From Polaribacter sejongensis (GTDB taxonomy: Bacteria > Bacteroidota > Bacteroidia > Flavobacteriales > Flavobacteriaceae): DNA of 64,000 nt. The notes beneath the pieces were generated by a model. The model ran no database searches and was not told the origin of the DNA. It saw nothing but the letters and a program-made list of their open reading frames with translations. Below, piece by piece: positions 1 through 9,629 of the stretch (positions are counted from its first letter, which is position 1; each line of letters opens with the position of its first letter). A program made the position numbers and the translations under genes. The DNA lies in contig NZ_CP150667.1 of assembly GCF_038024065.1 (NCBI RefSeq), forward strand, positions 992,001 to 1,056,000. Reading direction: 5' to 3'.

Positions 1-1
1 T

Positions 2-664
2 AAAAACTTTAAATTAGATGGTAAAATTGTTAGAGAAATTATAGAGTTAGGAGGCGTTTCTATTGTAAGACAAGGTGCTATTAGTATCTTAATGATTGTA
101 TTAAATTACTCTCTTTTTAAATATGGTGGAGAAATATCTATTGCTATTTACGGAATTATTAACCGAGTGATGATGTTTTCTCTTTCTCCGGTAATGGGAG
201 TCTCCCAAGGTTTTTTACCTGTAGCAGGTTATAATATTGGAGCAAATAAAAATGATAGAGTAAAAGAAACTATCAAAAAAGCGCTTTTATATGGATCTGT
301 TTTAGGAACTCTTATTTTTATAGCAATCTTATTTTTTAAGGAAGAAGTAATTGGAATTTTTACAACTGATACAACTTTGTTAACTGAAACTCCAAATGCA
401 ATGTTAATTGTCTTTTTAGCAACTCCAGTAATTACCATGCAATTAATTGGTTCAGCATATTTTCAAGCTGCAGGAAAAGCATTACCTGCTTTGTTTTTAA
501 CTCTTTTAAAACAAGGAATTTTCTTAATTCCGTTAGCCTATTTATTACCGAAGTACTACGGAATTAGTGGTATTTGGTGGTCTTTTCCTATAGCAGATGT
601 TTTATCGACCGTAATTACAGTTATAGTTTTAAAACGTGAGGTTGATAAGAATTTGAAGCATTAA
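2..664 (+). CDS. MATE family efflux transporter, C-terminal part (5' end outside window)
   Basis: The reading frame is open from the first complete codon of the window, so this is the last ~220 residues of a longer protein. It has alternating hydrophobic segments of about 20 residues and ends with a short basic tail. Phrases such as SQGFLPVAGYNIGA and YYGISGIWWSFPIADVLS are typical of the C-terminal half of MATE (multi-antimicrobial extrusion) proteins, which export drugs or metabolites in exchange for Na+ or H+ across the inner membrane. The full protein is normally ~450 residues. The substrate cannot be told from the sequence. Confidence 0.88.
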   Translation, partial: KNFKLDGKIVREIIELGGVSIVRQGAISILMIVLNYSLFKYGGEISIAIYGIINRVMMFSLSPVMGVSQGFLPVAGYNIGANKNDRVKETIKKALLYGSVLGTLIFIAILFFKEEVIGIFTTDTTLLTETPNAMLIVFLATPVITMQLIGSAYFQAAGKALPALFLTLLKQGIFLIPLAYLLPKYYGISGIWWSFPIADVLSTVITVIVLKREVDKNLKH

Positions 665-672
665 AATCCCCA

Positions 673-762
673 TGTCATTCAGAATGATGCAGGAAGAGGA
701 ATCTACATTTTAGAAGCTTTGAGATTTCTCAATCGCCGAAAAAGGCTCATTTCGAAATGACA
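673..762. repeat. Dispersed intergenic palindromic element
   Basis: A 90-bp non-coding element bounded by an inverted pair: TGTCATTC at its left end and GAAATGACA at its right end. It sits directly behind the MATE gene. Elements of this look are scattered in flavobacterial intergenic regions. It could form a stem-loop and act as a transcription end, but it lacks a clear T-tract. Confidence 0.45.
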
Positions 763-832
763 ATCGTTCTTGAAACCTTAAATCTTAAACAAAAATAAAA
801 ACTCTGCGAAACAACTCGCCCAAAATCAACTC

Positions 833-1504
833 TTAAATAATACTCTCCCCATTTAAATTTGTCGTTAAAACATCACTAAACAAATTAAAAAACGGTCGTA
901 AAGCTTTAAAACTTTTATCTACTTCTTCTAAAAAGTTGGGTGCTAAAACTTCTGCGTCTGTAAAATCTCTAGTAGCAACAAATCCTTTTTTACGCAATAA
1001 GTCGATATCTTTATGCTCTTTATCAAAACCTCTTGGAGCAGATTTTAATTCGTCTCCGCCAAATTTTCCTTCAAAGTACTTTACAAAAGTTTCATCTTCT
1101 AAAATTTCTCTAAATTCAGTAGCATCTTGCTCAATTTCTTTTCTTAATCGGTATAAATCGTCTTTTTCTGGTTGCCAAAATCCACCACCTAATAAAGTTT
1201 CACCTGGTTTAATTTGTAAATAATACCCACCACGCAATTGTTTTCCTAATCTAGAAAACGAAACAGCAAATCTTGGATTATAAGGTGTTTTATCTTTAGA
1301 AAAACGAACATCCCTATAAATTCGATAAATTTTCATTTTATCAATTTCATCATGCTTTTCTAATTGCATTTGCATTTCTAAAAATAATTCTTTTAGATTT
1401 TTTTGATGCTTTACAAAAGTAGGTTTATGCTCTGTAAACCATTCTCTATTGTTGTTATTTTGTAAATCTTTTAAAAATTGAAAGCTCGATTTTTCGAATT
1501 GCAT
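833..1504 (-). CDS. DUF2461 / TIGR02453 family protein
   Basis: A 223-residue cytoplasmic protein of unknown function. Family marks are an early NNNREWF motif (about residues 17-23), the block RIYRDVRFSKDKTPYNP near residue 65, and GGGFWQPEKDDLYRLR in the middle. The ATG at 1504 was chosen because it gives the usual family N-terminus (MQFEKSSFQFL); an in-frame ATG 63 bases upstream would add an unrelated leader. The gene stands alone on the minus strand. Its biochemical role is unknown. Confidence 0.85.
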   Translation of the reverse strand: MQFEKSSFQFLKDLQNNNNREWFTEHKPTFVKHQKNLKELFLEMQMQLEKHDEIDKMKIYRIYRDVRFSKDKTPYNPRFAVSFSRLGKQLRGGYYLQIKPGETLLGGGFWQPEKDDLYRLRKEIEQDATEFREILEDETFVKYFEGKFGGDELKSAPRGFDKEHKDIDLLRKKGFVATRDFTDAEVLAPNFLEEVDKSFKALRPFFNLFSDVLTTNLNGESII

Positions 1505-1760
1505 TTTGATAAAAATTTTAGAGGTTAAACTTACGAAGTTTTTAGATATTATTGATGCGGATTTCACGAAGATTCACAGAAACGTTTTTTTAACAAAGTC
1601 ACAAAGACGCAAAGATTGAATGCTTTTAAATTTAGGCAAGAAAATTGTCTTATAATAAGCTTAGAAATTACAACAATGATAAAATCGCTTTTTATTTGTG
1701 TCCTTTGCGAAAAAACTTTGTGAACTTAGCGTTTAATTAATTTAAATTTGTGTCTCATAT

Positions 1761-2573
1761 ATGCATCAAAAAACTAAAGACATTCAGAAAAGGTATGAGG
1801 GATTTTTGCAAACAGATTGTTTGTGGAATGACAATGCTGTTTATGACTTACATCAATTTGAAATTGAATCGAAATCAACAAAAATTGATATAGACATCAA
1901 TGAAAAACTACGCTTAGGGAAATATATAGAACGTTTTGTTTCTTATCAATTTGCACAAGAAAAATCGATTTCTATTATTTGTGAGAATATTCAAATTCAG
2001 AAAGAAAAAATTACTTTAGGTGAGTTAGATTGCATCTTGTTAAGGAATGAGCAACCGATTCATTTAGAAGTGATTTATAAATTTTATTTATATGATCCTT
2101 CAATAGGAAAAACAGAAGTAGAACATTTTATTGGTCCGAATAGAAAAGATTCTTTAGTTGAGAAATTAGATAAATTAAAGGACAAACAACTGCCTCTTCT
2201 CTACTCTAATGAATGTGTTTCTTATTTAAAAACTATCAATTTACAAGCTTCAGAAATTGAACAGCAAGTTTATTTTAAAGGACAATTATTTATTCCTTTC
2301 TCTAATATAAGTCTTCAGTTATCAACCTTGAATCCAAATTGTATTTCTGGGTTTTACATCAATAAAAAAGAATTAGAACAATTTAAAGATTGTAAGTTTT
2401 TTATCCCAAACAAAAAAGATTGGATAACTATTCCTCATAAAAATGTATCCTGGTTAAATTTTGAAGATTTTAGCCTTGTTGCGGAGGAATATTTGCAAAG
2501 AAAATTCTCACCACTTTGCTGGTTGAAAAAACAAAATGGTGAGATTATAAAGATATTTTTTGTTTGGTGGTAA
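1761..2573 (+). CDS. DUF1853 family protein
   Basis: A 270-residue soluble protein. The segment with LGELDCILL, then HLEVIYKFYLYD, then GPNRKDSLVEKLDKL and a QLPLL sequence matches the DUF1853 family. The ELD...E-x-x-x-K arrangement resembles the core of PD-(D/E)XK nuclease folds, but that is my reading of the motif and not an established function. The gene has no co-oriented partner and converges on the GIN-domain gene, with one base between the two stop codons. Confidence 0.75.
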   Translation: MHQKTKDIQKRYEGFLQTDCLWNDNAVYDLHQFEIESKSTKIDIDINEKLRLGKYIERFVSYQFAQEKSISIICENIQIQKEKITLGELDCILLRNEQPIHLEVIYKFYLYDPSIGKTEVEHFIGPNRKDSLVEKLDKLKDKQLPLLYSNECVSYLKTINLQASEIEQQVYFKGQLFIPFSNISLQLSTLNPNCISGFYINKKELEQFKDCKFFIPNKKDWITIPHKNVSWLNFEDFSLVAEEYLQRKFSPLCWLKKQNGEIIKIFFVWW

Positions 2574-2574
2574 C

Positions 2575-3309
2575 TTAATTTTTATCTACCACATCACCAG
2601 AACCAACCGATTTACTATTAACATTAGAAGGATTTCCTTTATAATAAACACTACCAGAACCTACTAATTTTGCTTTAATCTTAGATTTTACAGTTGTTTT
2701 TACACCTCCAGAACCCGCTATATTTACATATATTTCATTGGTTTCTAAACCGTAAGAATTAATACTTCCAGAACCCGCAATAGAACAATTGAATTCCTTA
2801 GATTCCCCTTCTAAATTAATATTACCAGAACCTCCTATAGAAGCTTTTATAGCGTCTGCATCTACTTTTAATGTAATGTTTCCTGAACCACCTAAATTCA
2901 CATTAAAATCGTTTGCTTTTATTAAACTTTCGCTTAAAATATTTCCAGAACCGCCCAAAGCAATACTTTCTATATCCTCATAAGGCACTGTAACTGTTAG
3001 TTTTTTAGTAGTGCTAATATTTGTGTTGTTCTTAAATTTCACTTTTAAAAGACCGTTAGAAACTTCAGTTTCTATAAAAGGAAGTATGTTTTCTTCTCCT
3101 TCTAAAGTTATTTTACCTTCTTTTCCTTTTACAAGAATTACATCAAAAGATCCACCTATTGAAACTCCTTCATAACCCGAAGTAGATCTTGTTACAGTTA
3201 CCACATTTCCATCTCCTTTTATTTTTTTACTATTCCCAAACCAACTTTGGGAATTTACAGCAAAAGTAATGGTTAAAATTAAGCTCGTTAAAAGTACTTT
3301 TTTGTTCAT
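2575..3309 (-). CDS. GIN domain (DUF2807) secreted protein
   Basis: A 244-residue exported protein. It starts with a Sec signal peptide (MNKKVLLTSLILTITFAVNSQ) and continues as a DUF2807 'putative auto-transporter adhesin, head GIN domain' beta-helix. The body has at least seven regularly spaced GSG/GSGN turns (for example GGSGNI, IAGSGSI, VGSGSV, VGSGDV), as expected for rungs of a right-handed beta-solenoid. Such proteins are common in Bacteroidetes and lie in the periplasm or on the surface. Their ligand is unknown. Confidence 0.88.
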   Translation of the reverse strand: MNKKVLLTSLILTITFAVNSQSWFGNSKKIKGDGNVVTVTRSTSGYEGVSIGGSFDVILVKGKEGKITLEGEENILPFIETEVSNGLLKVKFKNNTNISTTKKLTVTVPYEDIESIALGGSGNILSESLIKANDFNVNLGGSGNITLKVDADAIKASIGGSGNINLEGESKEFNCSIAGSGSINSYGLETNEIYVNIAGSGGVKTTVKSKIKAKLVGSGSVYYKGNPSNVNSKSVGSGDVVDKN

Positions 3310-3349
3310 AATAGCTATTTTTATTGGGTTTTCTCTAATTGTTTATTCT

Positions 3350-3383
3350 ATAATTATAATTTACATTTTGTAATTATAATTAT
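3350..3383. repeat. Long AT-rich hairpin between two minus-strand genes
   Basis: ATAATTATAATTTAC and GTAATTATAATTAT form a near-perfect inverted repeat around a 5-base loop (ATTTT). It lies between the stop of the DUF4380-like gene and the start of the GIN-domain gene, both minus strand. It lacks a T-tract in the minus direction, so it may be an mRNA-stabilising stem and not a terminator. Confidence 0.5.
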
Positions 3384-3397
3384 AGATTCTAAAAAAA

Positions 3398-4351
3398 TCA
3401 TGCATCTAAAGTATGTAAAATCTCTTTTAATTCACTGTAATTCTTAACTTTTTGTAAACTCCAACTTAAATTATAGGTGATTTTTTCTCCGATTGACAAC
3501 TTTCTTTCAGGACTTAAACATTCTAATTCTGTAAATAAATGATTCCCAAAAATGGTTACAGAAGTTCCGTTATCTGGATACGTATCTTTCTCATCAAAAG
3601 TAAATTGCTCTACAAACAACGTGTAGTTTAAATAACCTGCAACCCATTTTCTAGCATCTAATCCTATCTTTTGAGGAAATTCATCGGAAGACTTTAAGGA
3701 TAAAATAGTGTTTTTTACAGATGCATTTTCTTCGGCATAATTTTTTGCATCTGGCCATTTAGAAATCGTAAATCCATTTTCAAAAATGCTGTTTTCTGCA
3801 ATGGATGAAAAGCTAACATTAGGTGTTTTAATTTTTGATAAACTCCAAATTGTTAAAGGTATTGTTTCTAAAACAGTATTTTTTGCAACTTGAATTTTCA
3901 CCAATTCTTGTTGAATATCAACTTCTGCCCCATATTCAGAAATTGTAATGGTTCTTTTTATTTGAATCCCTAATAAGTCGCTAATCGGACTTTCTAAAAC
4001 GATTCCGTTTGATAAAAACGCAACAGAATAACAACTAGCGTTTATATAAGGATCTGGAATGTGTCTAGAATCTGTAATTAAATGATGATATTCTTCTGAA
4101 CAAGGTAAAACTCTATTTCCGCCAACATTTGGTGCTTGTTTTTCTGAATTTGAAGTAAAATACTCTCCTACTTTAAATTCGACTCCTTCTAATGCTTCAT
4201 TTTCATAAAATAGATTTTCACCACTTAAAAATCCGAAGAAAATTATTCTTCCCGTTTCCGGAATTACAATCAATTTAATTTCTAAATTTGAAATTTCAAC
4301 AGCATTTTTCCAACTATTATAAGTAATTGTTTTAATCTGTATTGCTGACAT
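3398..4351 (-). CDS. DUF4380-like protein (mutarotase-type beta-sandwich)
   Basis: A 317-residue protein without a signal peptide. The early phrase VIPETGRIIFFGFLSGENLFY, then NVGGNRVLPCSEEYH and a C-terminal segment ending in GEKITYNLSW, follow the pattern of DUF4380 proteins. These have the galactose-mutarotase-like fold that binds a carbohydrate. No catalytic residue can be assigned by eye. It is followed downstream by the GIN-domain gene on the same strand 88 bases away. Family assignment is moderate and function is unknown. Confidence 0.6.
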   Translation of the reverse strand: MSAIQIKTITYNSWKNAVEISNLEIKLIVIPETGRIIFFGFLSGENLFYENEALEGVEFKVGEYFTSNSEKQAPNVGGNRVLPCSEEYHHLITDSRHIPDPYINASCYSVAFLSNGIVLESPISDLLGIQIKRTITISEYGAEVDIQQELVKIQVAKNTVLETIPLTIWSLSKIKTPNVSFSSIAENSIFENGFTISKWPDAKNYAEENASVKNTILSLKSSDEFPQKIGLDARKWVAGYLNYTLFVEQFTFDEKDTYPDNGTSVTIFGNHLFTELECLSPERKLSIGEKITYNLSWSLQKVKNYSELKEILHTLDA

Positions 4352-4410
4352 CTATTTTATTTTAATACAAAAATGACGAAAAAAACTGAAGTATTTAAAT
4401 ATTAATCCAT

Positions 4411-5082
4411 TTGAAAAACACGAATATCAAAAAGAATAAAAAACCTTGGCCCACAAAAGATGCTATGGATCAGGTTTATAAAATGAATCTTTGGGGAAGT
4501 AACAATACTGAGTTTTATTCTGGTTCTGGATCTCATCAACCAGAAATAATTGAACCTTATATAGAAACTATTAGCACTTTTTTAAGTTCTTTTAAAACCC
4601 CTATTACGGTTTTAGATTTGGGCTGTGGAGATTTTAATATTGGTAAAAACTTTGTGAATTTTACACAAAAATATACCGCTGTGGATATTGTATCAGAATT
4701 GATAAAACACAATACAAAGCATTTTAAGGCAGAAAATTTAAACTTCGAATGTTTAGACATTTCCACGGATACTTTACCAAAAGCAGATTGTATTATTTTA
4801 CGACAAGTTTTGCAACATTTATCGAATGCAGAAGTACAAAGTGTTGTAGATAAATTATCTAATTACAAATATGTTATTCTTACCGAACATCTGCCGTCTG
4901 AAGATTTTATTCCTAATAAGGATATTATTTCTGGACAAGGAATCCGAATTAAAAAGAAAAGCGGAATTAAACTTTTAGAGCCTCCTTTCAATATGAATTT
5001 TAAAGAAGAAAAAGAATTATTGTCATATATCTTAGAAGACGGAAAAGGCAAAATTGTGACTACACTTTATACTATTTTTTAG
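4411..5082 (+). CDS. Class I SAM-dependent methyltransferase
   Basis: A 223-residue protein with the motif I signature [12 protein letters not shown] near residue 70, an acidic strand-2 end (YTAVDIV), and [10 protein letters not shown] as the later motif. It fits a small-molecule or protein methyltransferase with a Rossmann fold; the substrate is unknown. Translation most likely starts at the TTG at 4411. The frame is closed by TAA at 4396-4398, and the first ATG (4465) would remove the conserved-looking [16 protein letters not shown] segment. The 3' end overlaps the convergent DUF2200 gene by 11 bases. Confidence 0.85.
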   Translation: MKNTNIKKNKKPWPTKDAMDQVYKMNLWGSNNTEFYSGSGSHQPEIIEPYIETISTFLSSFKTPITVLDLGCGDFNIGKNFVNFTQKYTAVDIVSELIKHNTKHFKAENLNFECLDISTDTLPKADCIILRQVLQHLSNAEVQSVVDKLSNYKYVILTEHLPSEDFIPNKDIISGQGIRIKKKSGIKLLEPPFNMNFKEEKELLSYILEDGKGKIVTTLYTIF

Positions 5083-5446
5083 GCGCTTGCCTTAGTATCT
5101 TTTCCATCTTTTTTCCTTTAGCTAACTCATCAACTAATTTATCTAAATAACGAACTTGCTGTGTTAATGAATTCTCTATTTCCTCTACTCTATACCCACA
5201 AATTACGCCCTTTATCAAATGTACATTTGGATGTAATGTTGCATTTTTAAAAAAAGTTTCAAAAGTAACCTGCTTATCGATAAGTTCATTTATTTTACTT
5301 TCATTATACCCCGTTAACCATTCAATTACTTCTAATAGTTCAGCTTTACTTCTCCCCTTTTTTTCGACTTTTGTAACATAATGTTGATACACAGAGAAAA
5401 ACTTCATATTTGCAATACGCTCATCATGATGACTTGTATCTTTCAT
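5072..5446 (-). CDS. DUF2200 family protein
   Basis: A 124-residue protein. [26 protein letters not shown] followed by [12 protein letters not shown] and the later [24 protein letters not shown] segment (here [20 protein letters not shown]) is the family pattern. DUF2200 proteins are small cytoplasmic proteins of unknown role found across bacteria. The gene converges on the methyltransferase gene with an 11-base overlap of the 3' ends. Confidence 0.85.
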   Translation of the reverse strand: MKDTSHHDERIANMKFFSVYQHYVTKVEKKGRSKAELLEVIEWLTGYNESKINELIDKQVTFETFFKNATLHPNVHLIKGVICGYRVEEIENSLTQQVRYLDKLVDELAKGKKMEKILRQAPKK

Positions 5447-5533
5447 AATTGAAAATTAATTATTTTATTGAATCAAATTTACTAAAATTATAATAAGTTA
5501 AATACTTTAAAAGGAATCTAAACTATTTTAACC

Positions 5534-5549
5534 TTGGCACAACAATTGT
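5534..5549 (+). promoter_or_regulatory. Sigma-54-like promoter upstream of lon
   Basis: TTGGCAC-N5-TTGT matches the -24/-12 promoter consensus TTGGCACG-N4-TTGC except for a final GT in place of GC. The GG and the G of the -12 element have the required spacing. It lies 127 bases before the lon start codon. No other promoter-like element was obvious in the 229-base gap. Confidence 0.45.
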
Positions 5550-5650
5550 TTTTATATATTAGACATTAAGAAAATAGAACTCTATTTTATTGATTACTAG
5601 TAAACTAAAAATAACGAATTGATATTGATTTTATACTTTTTAAGAATCAA

Positions 5651-5663
5651 TGTCAGTATGACA
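5651..5663. promoter_or_regulatory. TGTCA-GTA-TGACA palindrome in the lon leader
   Basis: A perfect 5-bp inverted repeat with a 3-base centre, 12 bases before the lon ATG. It could be an operator for a stress regulator or a small hairpin over the translation start region. The assignment as regulatory is inference. Confidence 0.35.
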
Positions 5664-5675
5664 GAGATATAACAC

Positions 5676-8129
5676 ATGAGCAAACCAAAAATAATGCATT
5701 TAGACAATATGTCGCTACAAAATATGTTGAATGAAGATTCTGAATTAATTCCGTTAATGACCCCAGAAGATGAGGAAATTATTAATAAGGAAAGTGTTCC
5801 AGAAGTTTTATCCATTTTACCATTAAGAAACACCGTATTGTTTCCGGGAGTTGTAATTCCTATTACAGCCGGTAGAGATGCTTCTATTCAATTAATAAAA
5901 GATGCAAACAAAGGCGATAAAGTAATTGGAGTTGTTGCACAAAGAAATGAAGACGAAGAAGAACCAACTTTAAAAGACATACACACAACAGGTGTTGTTG
6001 CACAGATTTTACGTGTTTTAAAAATGCCTGATGGTAATACAACCGTTATCATTCAAGGTAAAAAACGTTTCGAAATTGATGCAATTATTCAAGACAAACC
6101 GTATTTAAAAGCAACGGTAAGAGAAGCGCTAGAAGACAGGAGCGTTGATGATGAAAAAGAATTTGAAGCAATTATAGAGTCTATTAAAGAACAAGCTTTA
6201 GAAGTAATTAAGGAAAACCCTATGTTACCTAGTGAAGCTTCTTTTGCAATTAAAAACATAAAATCAGATTCGTTTTTGGTGAATTTCATTTCATCTAATA
6301 TGGATTTATCTGTAGCTCAGAAACAAGTAATTTTAGAAAAAGATAATCTAAAAGAACGTGCTTTATTAGCGTTAAAAAACCTAAACAAAGAGCTTCAGAA
6401 ATTAAAATTACGTAATGATATTCAGTCTAAAACTCGCGAAGATTTAGACCAACAACAACGTGAATATTATTTAAATCAGCAATTAAAAACCATTCAGGAT
6501 GAACTTGGAGGTGTTTCTAATGACGAAGAGTTAGAGGAAATGCGTAAGCAGGCTAAAACTAAAAAATGGAGTAAAGAAGTTGGTGAAACGTTTGAAAAAG
6601 AAATCAATCGTTTAAAAAGAATGAACCCACAAGCTGCTGAATATGGTGTTCAGAGAAGCTATTTAGAATTGTTACTAGAATTACCTTGGGGAATTTACTC
6701 GAAAGATAAATTCGACTTAAAATTTGCTACCAAAGTTTTAGATAGAGATCATTTTGGTTTAGAAGAAGTAAAAGATAGAATTATAGAACACTTAGCCGTT
6801 TTAAAGTTAAGGGGTGATATGAAATCGCCAATTATCTGTTTATACGGACCTCCGGGAGTTGGTAAAACTTCTTTAGGGAAATCTGTCGCAGAAGCATTAG
6901 GACGTAAATACATACGTATGTCTTTAGGTGGTTTGCGTGATGAAGCAGAAATTAGAGGACATAGAAAAACCTATATTGGTGCTATGCCTGGGCGTTTAAT
7001 TCAGAACTTAAAAAAAGCTGGAACTTCGAATCCTGTTTTTGTTTTAGATGAAATTGATAAACTAAGTAATAGTCATCAAGGAGATCCTTCTTCTGCAATG
7101 TTAGAAGTTTTAGATCCGGAACAAAACGAATCTTTTTACGATAATTATTTAGAAGTTGGTTACGATTTATCTAAAATACTTTTTATTGCTACTGCGAACA
7201 ACTTAGGCCAAATTCCTTGGGCTTTACGTGATAGAATGGAAATTATAAACGTTACTGGATATACTATTGAAGAGAAAATAGAAATTGCTAAAAGACATTT
7301 ATTACCAAAACAATTAAAAGAGCATGGTTTAACAACTGCACATTTAAAGTTAGGTAAAAAACAATTAGAGCAAATTGTAGAGGGGTATACAAGAGAATCT
7401 GGAGTACGTGGTTTAGAAAAGAAAATTGCAAAAGTGGTTCGTTTCGCAGCAAAATCTATCGCTTTAGAAGAAGAGTATGACATTGCAATTTCTTCAGAAA
7501 AAATAGAAAAAATCTTAGGAACTCCAAGGTTTAGAGATAAATTCGAGAATAATGAAGTTGCTGGTGTTGTTACAGGTTTAGCTTGGACAAGTGTTGGTGG
7601 AGATATTTTATTTATTGAATCTATTTTATCTAAAGGAAAAGGAAACCTTTCTATTACTGGTAATTTAGGGAATGTGATGAAAGAATCTGCAACTATTGCT
7701 TTACAATACATAAAATCAAATGCAGAAGAATTAGGTATTAAGCAAGAAATTCTAGAAAAATACAATGTACACATTCACGTACCAGAAGGCGCAACGCCAA
7801 AAGACGGACCAAGTGCAGGTATTACCATGTTAACTTCTTTAGTTTCTTCTTTTACACAACGTAAAATTAAAAACAAATTAGCCATGACAGGTGAGATTAC
7901 TTTACGTGGAAAAGTGTTACCAGTTGGCGGAATTAAAGAAAAAATATTAGCTGCTAAAAGAGCCAATATTAAAGAAATTATTTTGTGTAAAGAAAACGAA
8001 AAAGATATTTTAGAAATAAAAGAAAGCTACTTAAAAGGGATGACTTTCCATTATGTTTCTGAAATGAAAGAAGTAATAGAAATTGCACTTACAAAGCAAA
8101 AAGTAAAGAATGCTAAGAAATTAGTATAG
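5676..8129 (+). CDS. lon: ATP-dependent protease La (Lon)
   Basis: An 817-residue LonA-type protease that degrades misfolded and regulatory proteins in the cytoplasm. Order of domains: the N-terminal LAN/substrate-recognition domain with [13 protein letters not shown] (about 48-60), a coiled-coil helix, an AAA+ module with Walker [10 protein letters not shown] (about 391-399) and Walker [10 protein letters not shown] (about 452-460), and a C-terminal peptidase domain. The catalytic dyad is visible as Ser713 in PKDGPSAG and Lys756 in GGIKEK. Length is normal for the family. A sigma-54-like promoter lies upstream and an intrinsic terminator follows directly. Confidence 0.98.
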   Translation: MSKPKIMHLDNMSLQNMLNEDSELIPLMTPEDEEIINKESVPEVLSILPLRNTVLFPGVVIPITAGRDASIQLIKDANKGDKVIGVVAQRNEDEEEPTLKDIHTTGVVAQILRVLKMPDGNTTVIIQGKKRFEIDAIIQDKPYLKATVREALEDRSVDDEKEFEAIIESIKEQALEVIKENPMLPSEASFAIKNIKSDSFLVNFISSNMDLSVAQKQVILEKDNLKERALLALKNLNKELQKLKLRNDIQSKTREDLDQQQREYYLNQQLKTIQDELGGVSNDEELEEMRKQAKTKKWSKEVGETFEKEINRLKRMNPQAAEYGVQRSYLELLLELPWGIYSKDKFDLKFATKVLDRDHFGLEEVKDRIIEHLAVLKLRGDMKSPIICLYGPPGVGKTSLGKSVAEALGRKYIRMSLGGLRDEAEIRGHRKTYIGAMPGRLIQNLKKAGTSNPVFVLDEIDKLSNSHQGDPSSAMLEVLDPEQNESFYDNYLEVGYDLSKILFIATANNLGQIPWALRDRMEIINVTGYTIEEKIEIAKRHLLPKQLKEHGLTTAHLKLGKKQLEQIVEGYTRESGVRGLEKKIAKVVRFAAKSIALEEEYDIAISSEKIEKILGTPRFRDKFENNEVAGVVTGLAWTSVGGDILFIESILSKGKGNLSITGNLGNVMKESATIALQYIKSNAEELGIKQEILEKYNVHIHVPEGATPKDGPSAGITMLTSLVSSFTQRKIKNKLAMTGEITLRGKVLPVGGIKEKILAAKRANIKEIILCKENEKDILEIKESYLKGMTFHYVSEMKEVIEIALTKQKVKNAKKLV

Positions 8130-8148
8130 TTACATATTTAGTTTAAAC

Positions 8149-8194
8149 AAACCTCTATTTCACTGATAACCAATCGGTAATTAGAGGTTTTTTT
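8149..8194 (+). terminator. Intrinsic terminator of lon
   Basis: AACCTCTA pairs with TAGAGGTT across a ~24-base loop that itself contains a small ACC-AATC-GGT stem, followed by a T-tract. It begins about 20 bases after the lon stop. Confidence 0.75.
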
Positions 8195-8266
8195 ATGTCT
8201 TTTTGTAAACACTTTTGATAGCTAATAAATTGTTAAATATAAATAGCACATTCCACCTTAGCATAG

Positions 8267-8274
8267 TAAATTTG
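8267..8274 (+). promoter_or_regulatory. Promoter -7 element TAAATTTG
   Basis: Exact match to the Bacteroidetes -7 consensus TAnnTTTG, 6 bases before the ATG at 8281. A matching TTG at the -33 position was not seen. If used, transcription would begin at or very near that ATG and give a leaderless message. Confidence 0.45.
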
Positions 8275-8280
8275 CAAAAA

Positions 8281-8370
8281 ATGGATTTTAAGGAACTCTT
8301 TTTACAAGTCAATTATTACATTAATAGATTTTATAAACGTTCTTTAAATTATCCACAAATAACATATTAA
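8281..8370 (+). CDS. Putative 29-residue leader peptide or small protein
   Basis: An ATG-initiated frame of 29 codons (MDFKELFLQVNYY... ending PQITY) placed 6 bases after a promoter -7 element and 16 bases before a perfect 12-bp intrinsic terminator. The peptide is rich in aromatic residues (five Tyr, three Phe) and basic in the second half. The arrangement promoter - short ORF - terminator - gene (the nucleotidyltransferase at 8452) is that of an attenuator. It may equally be a free-standing small protein or chance. No homologue is known to me. Confidence 0.35.
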   Translation: MDFKELFLQVNYYINRFYKRSLNYPQITY

Positions 8371-8386
8371 AAACATTCAATTTAGT

Positions 8387-8426
8387 AAACATAAAAGCTC
8401 TTAAAATTGCTTTTATGTTTTTTTTT
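8387..8426 (+). terminator. Perfect 12-bp hairpin with T9 tail upstream of the nucleotidyltransferase
   Basis: AAACATAAAAGC and GCTTTTATGTTT pair perfectly over a 10-base loop, followed by an uninterrupted T run. It lies 26 bases before the next start codon and so separates that gene from any transcript starting at 8267. It is either an attenuator or the end of a small transcript. Confidence 0.75.
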
Positions 8427-8451
8427 GATAGTGCCCCCAAATTAATATTAC

Positions 8452-9243
8452 ATGACAATTATTTCAGAAAAACATACAAATAACAATAGAATTACTACTG
8501 CATTATTATTGGCTGCCGGAACCGGAAGTCGTCTTTTTCCAATAACAAAAGATGCTCCTAAATGCTTAACTTTAGTCAGTGAAAAATCTATGTTAGAGCG
8601 TCTTGTAACTAATTTAACAGCACAAGGCTTTACACGTCTTATCATTGTAACAGGTTACAAACAAGAGTGTATTGTAGACTTTTTAGGCAATGAAAAAGAA
8701 GGAATAAGTATCGAGTATGTACACAGTCCGTTATACAAAACCACCAATAACATTTATTCTCTTTGGATGGCAAGAAATAGTATAAAAGAACCTTTTGTAC
8801 TTATAGAAAGCGACTTGGTTTTAGAAACCTCTTTACTAAGCAATATGGTATACCCAGATAGAATGGCAGTGGCAAAAATGCAACCTTGGCTTAACGGAAC
8901 TACCGTAACTATTAACGCTCAAAATAAAGTGATGCAGTTTCAACCAGGTACTACAGAAACTTATCCTGAAACACGCTATAAAACCGTAAATATCTATAGT
9001 TTCTCTTTAGAGTCTTGGCAAAAAATTACTAAAAGACTAAATCAATATATTGAAGAAGGAAGCGTAAATTCTTATTACGAAACTGTATTTTCTGATTTAG
9101 TAGATAAGCAAGAACTGCATTTCGAAGCAATTTCTTTCGATAAAAAACCTTGGTACGAAGTAGATAACATTCAAGATTTAGCAGAAGCAGAAAAATTATT
9201 TCCAGCAGTCAAGGAAGAAGAAATTGAATATGCCTTATATTAA
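8452..9243 (+). CDS. LicC-like nucleotidyltransferase
   Basis: A 263-residue soluble enzyme with the nucleotidyltransferase signature LLLAAGTGSRLFPITKDAPKCL near residues 18-39. This includes the GxGxR phosphate loop and the K-P/C-K segment. A later ...TTNNIYSLWMAR...LIESDLVLE block resembles choline-phosphate cytidylyltransferases (LicC) and sugar-1-phosphate nucleotidyltransferases. It would activate a small alcohol phosphate or sugar phosphate with CTP or another NTP for cell-surface decoration. No transferase, kinase or capsule gene is adjacent, so the acceptor pathway is not visible. Expression may be attenuated by the upstream hairpin. Confidence 0.78.
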   Translation: MTIISEKHTNNNRITTALLLAAGTGSRLFPITKDAPKCLTLVSEKSMLERLVTNLTAQGFTRLIIVTGYKQECIVDFLGNEKEGISIEYVHSPLYKTTNNIYSLWMARNSIKEPFVLIESDLVLETSLLSNMVYPDRMAVAKMQPWLNGTTVTINAQNKVMQFQPGTTETYPETRYKTVNIYSFSLESWQKITKRLNQYIEEGSVNSYYETVFSDLVDKQELHFEAISFDKKPWYEVDNIQDLAEAEKLFPAVKEEEIEYALY

Positions 9244-9629
9244 ACATTCTTTTTAGAAGCTATTTCCTGCTTGAAGTTTATCTTGAGCCAAGTCGAAGGA
9301 CACTCGATTTTTATTCTGAAAAAGAATAAAAAGAGCTCAAATAATTGCTTCAATCAGGGTTAAACTTGTTTGGTGGCTAAAGTAAAACCATAGGCTTTTT
9401 TTATAATTTATAGCTCACTATTAAGTAGAAAAAACCACTTTTTTAAAGGGTTCAAAAAACTAATTTTATAAAAAAACCTCCACTGCTCCAATCGTAACAA
9501 AACTATTATCACATTAAGAACAAGTAAACTAGCAGCTAATAAATCACAAGTTTTAAAACTCTTATTTTAGCTATTTTTACTTTTATTATCATTAAAATAG
9601 AATTAATTTACACCAATATTTTAAAGTCT
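9244..9629. other. 386-bp gene-free stretch
   Basis: It holds a fragment of a dispersed flavobacterial repeat (AGTCGAAGGACA near 9292-9303) and a hairpin TTTTTATTCT/AGAATAAAAA (9308-9332) that could end transcription of the nucleotidyltransferase gene. The rest is AT-rich without a convincing frame, promoter or RNA. Confidence 0.5.

Noticed and set aside
3398..3414. CATCTAAA at 3403-3410 as a fifth ECF promoter copy
   Set aside because: It lies in the coding end of the DUF4380-like gene and has no AAGTT at the 14-base distance.
7160..7774. Long minus-strand frame inside lon
   Set aside because: It is a shadow of the lon coding strand with no start context or domain; lon is intact through the region.
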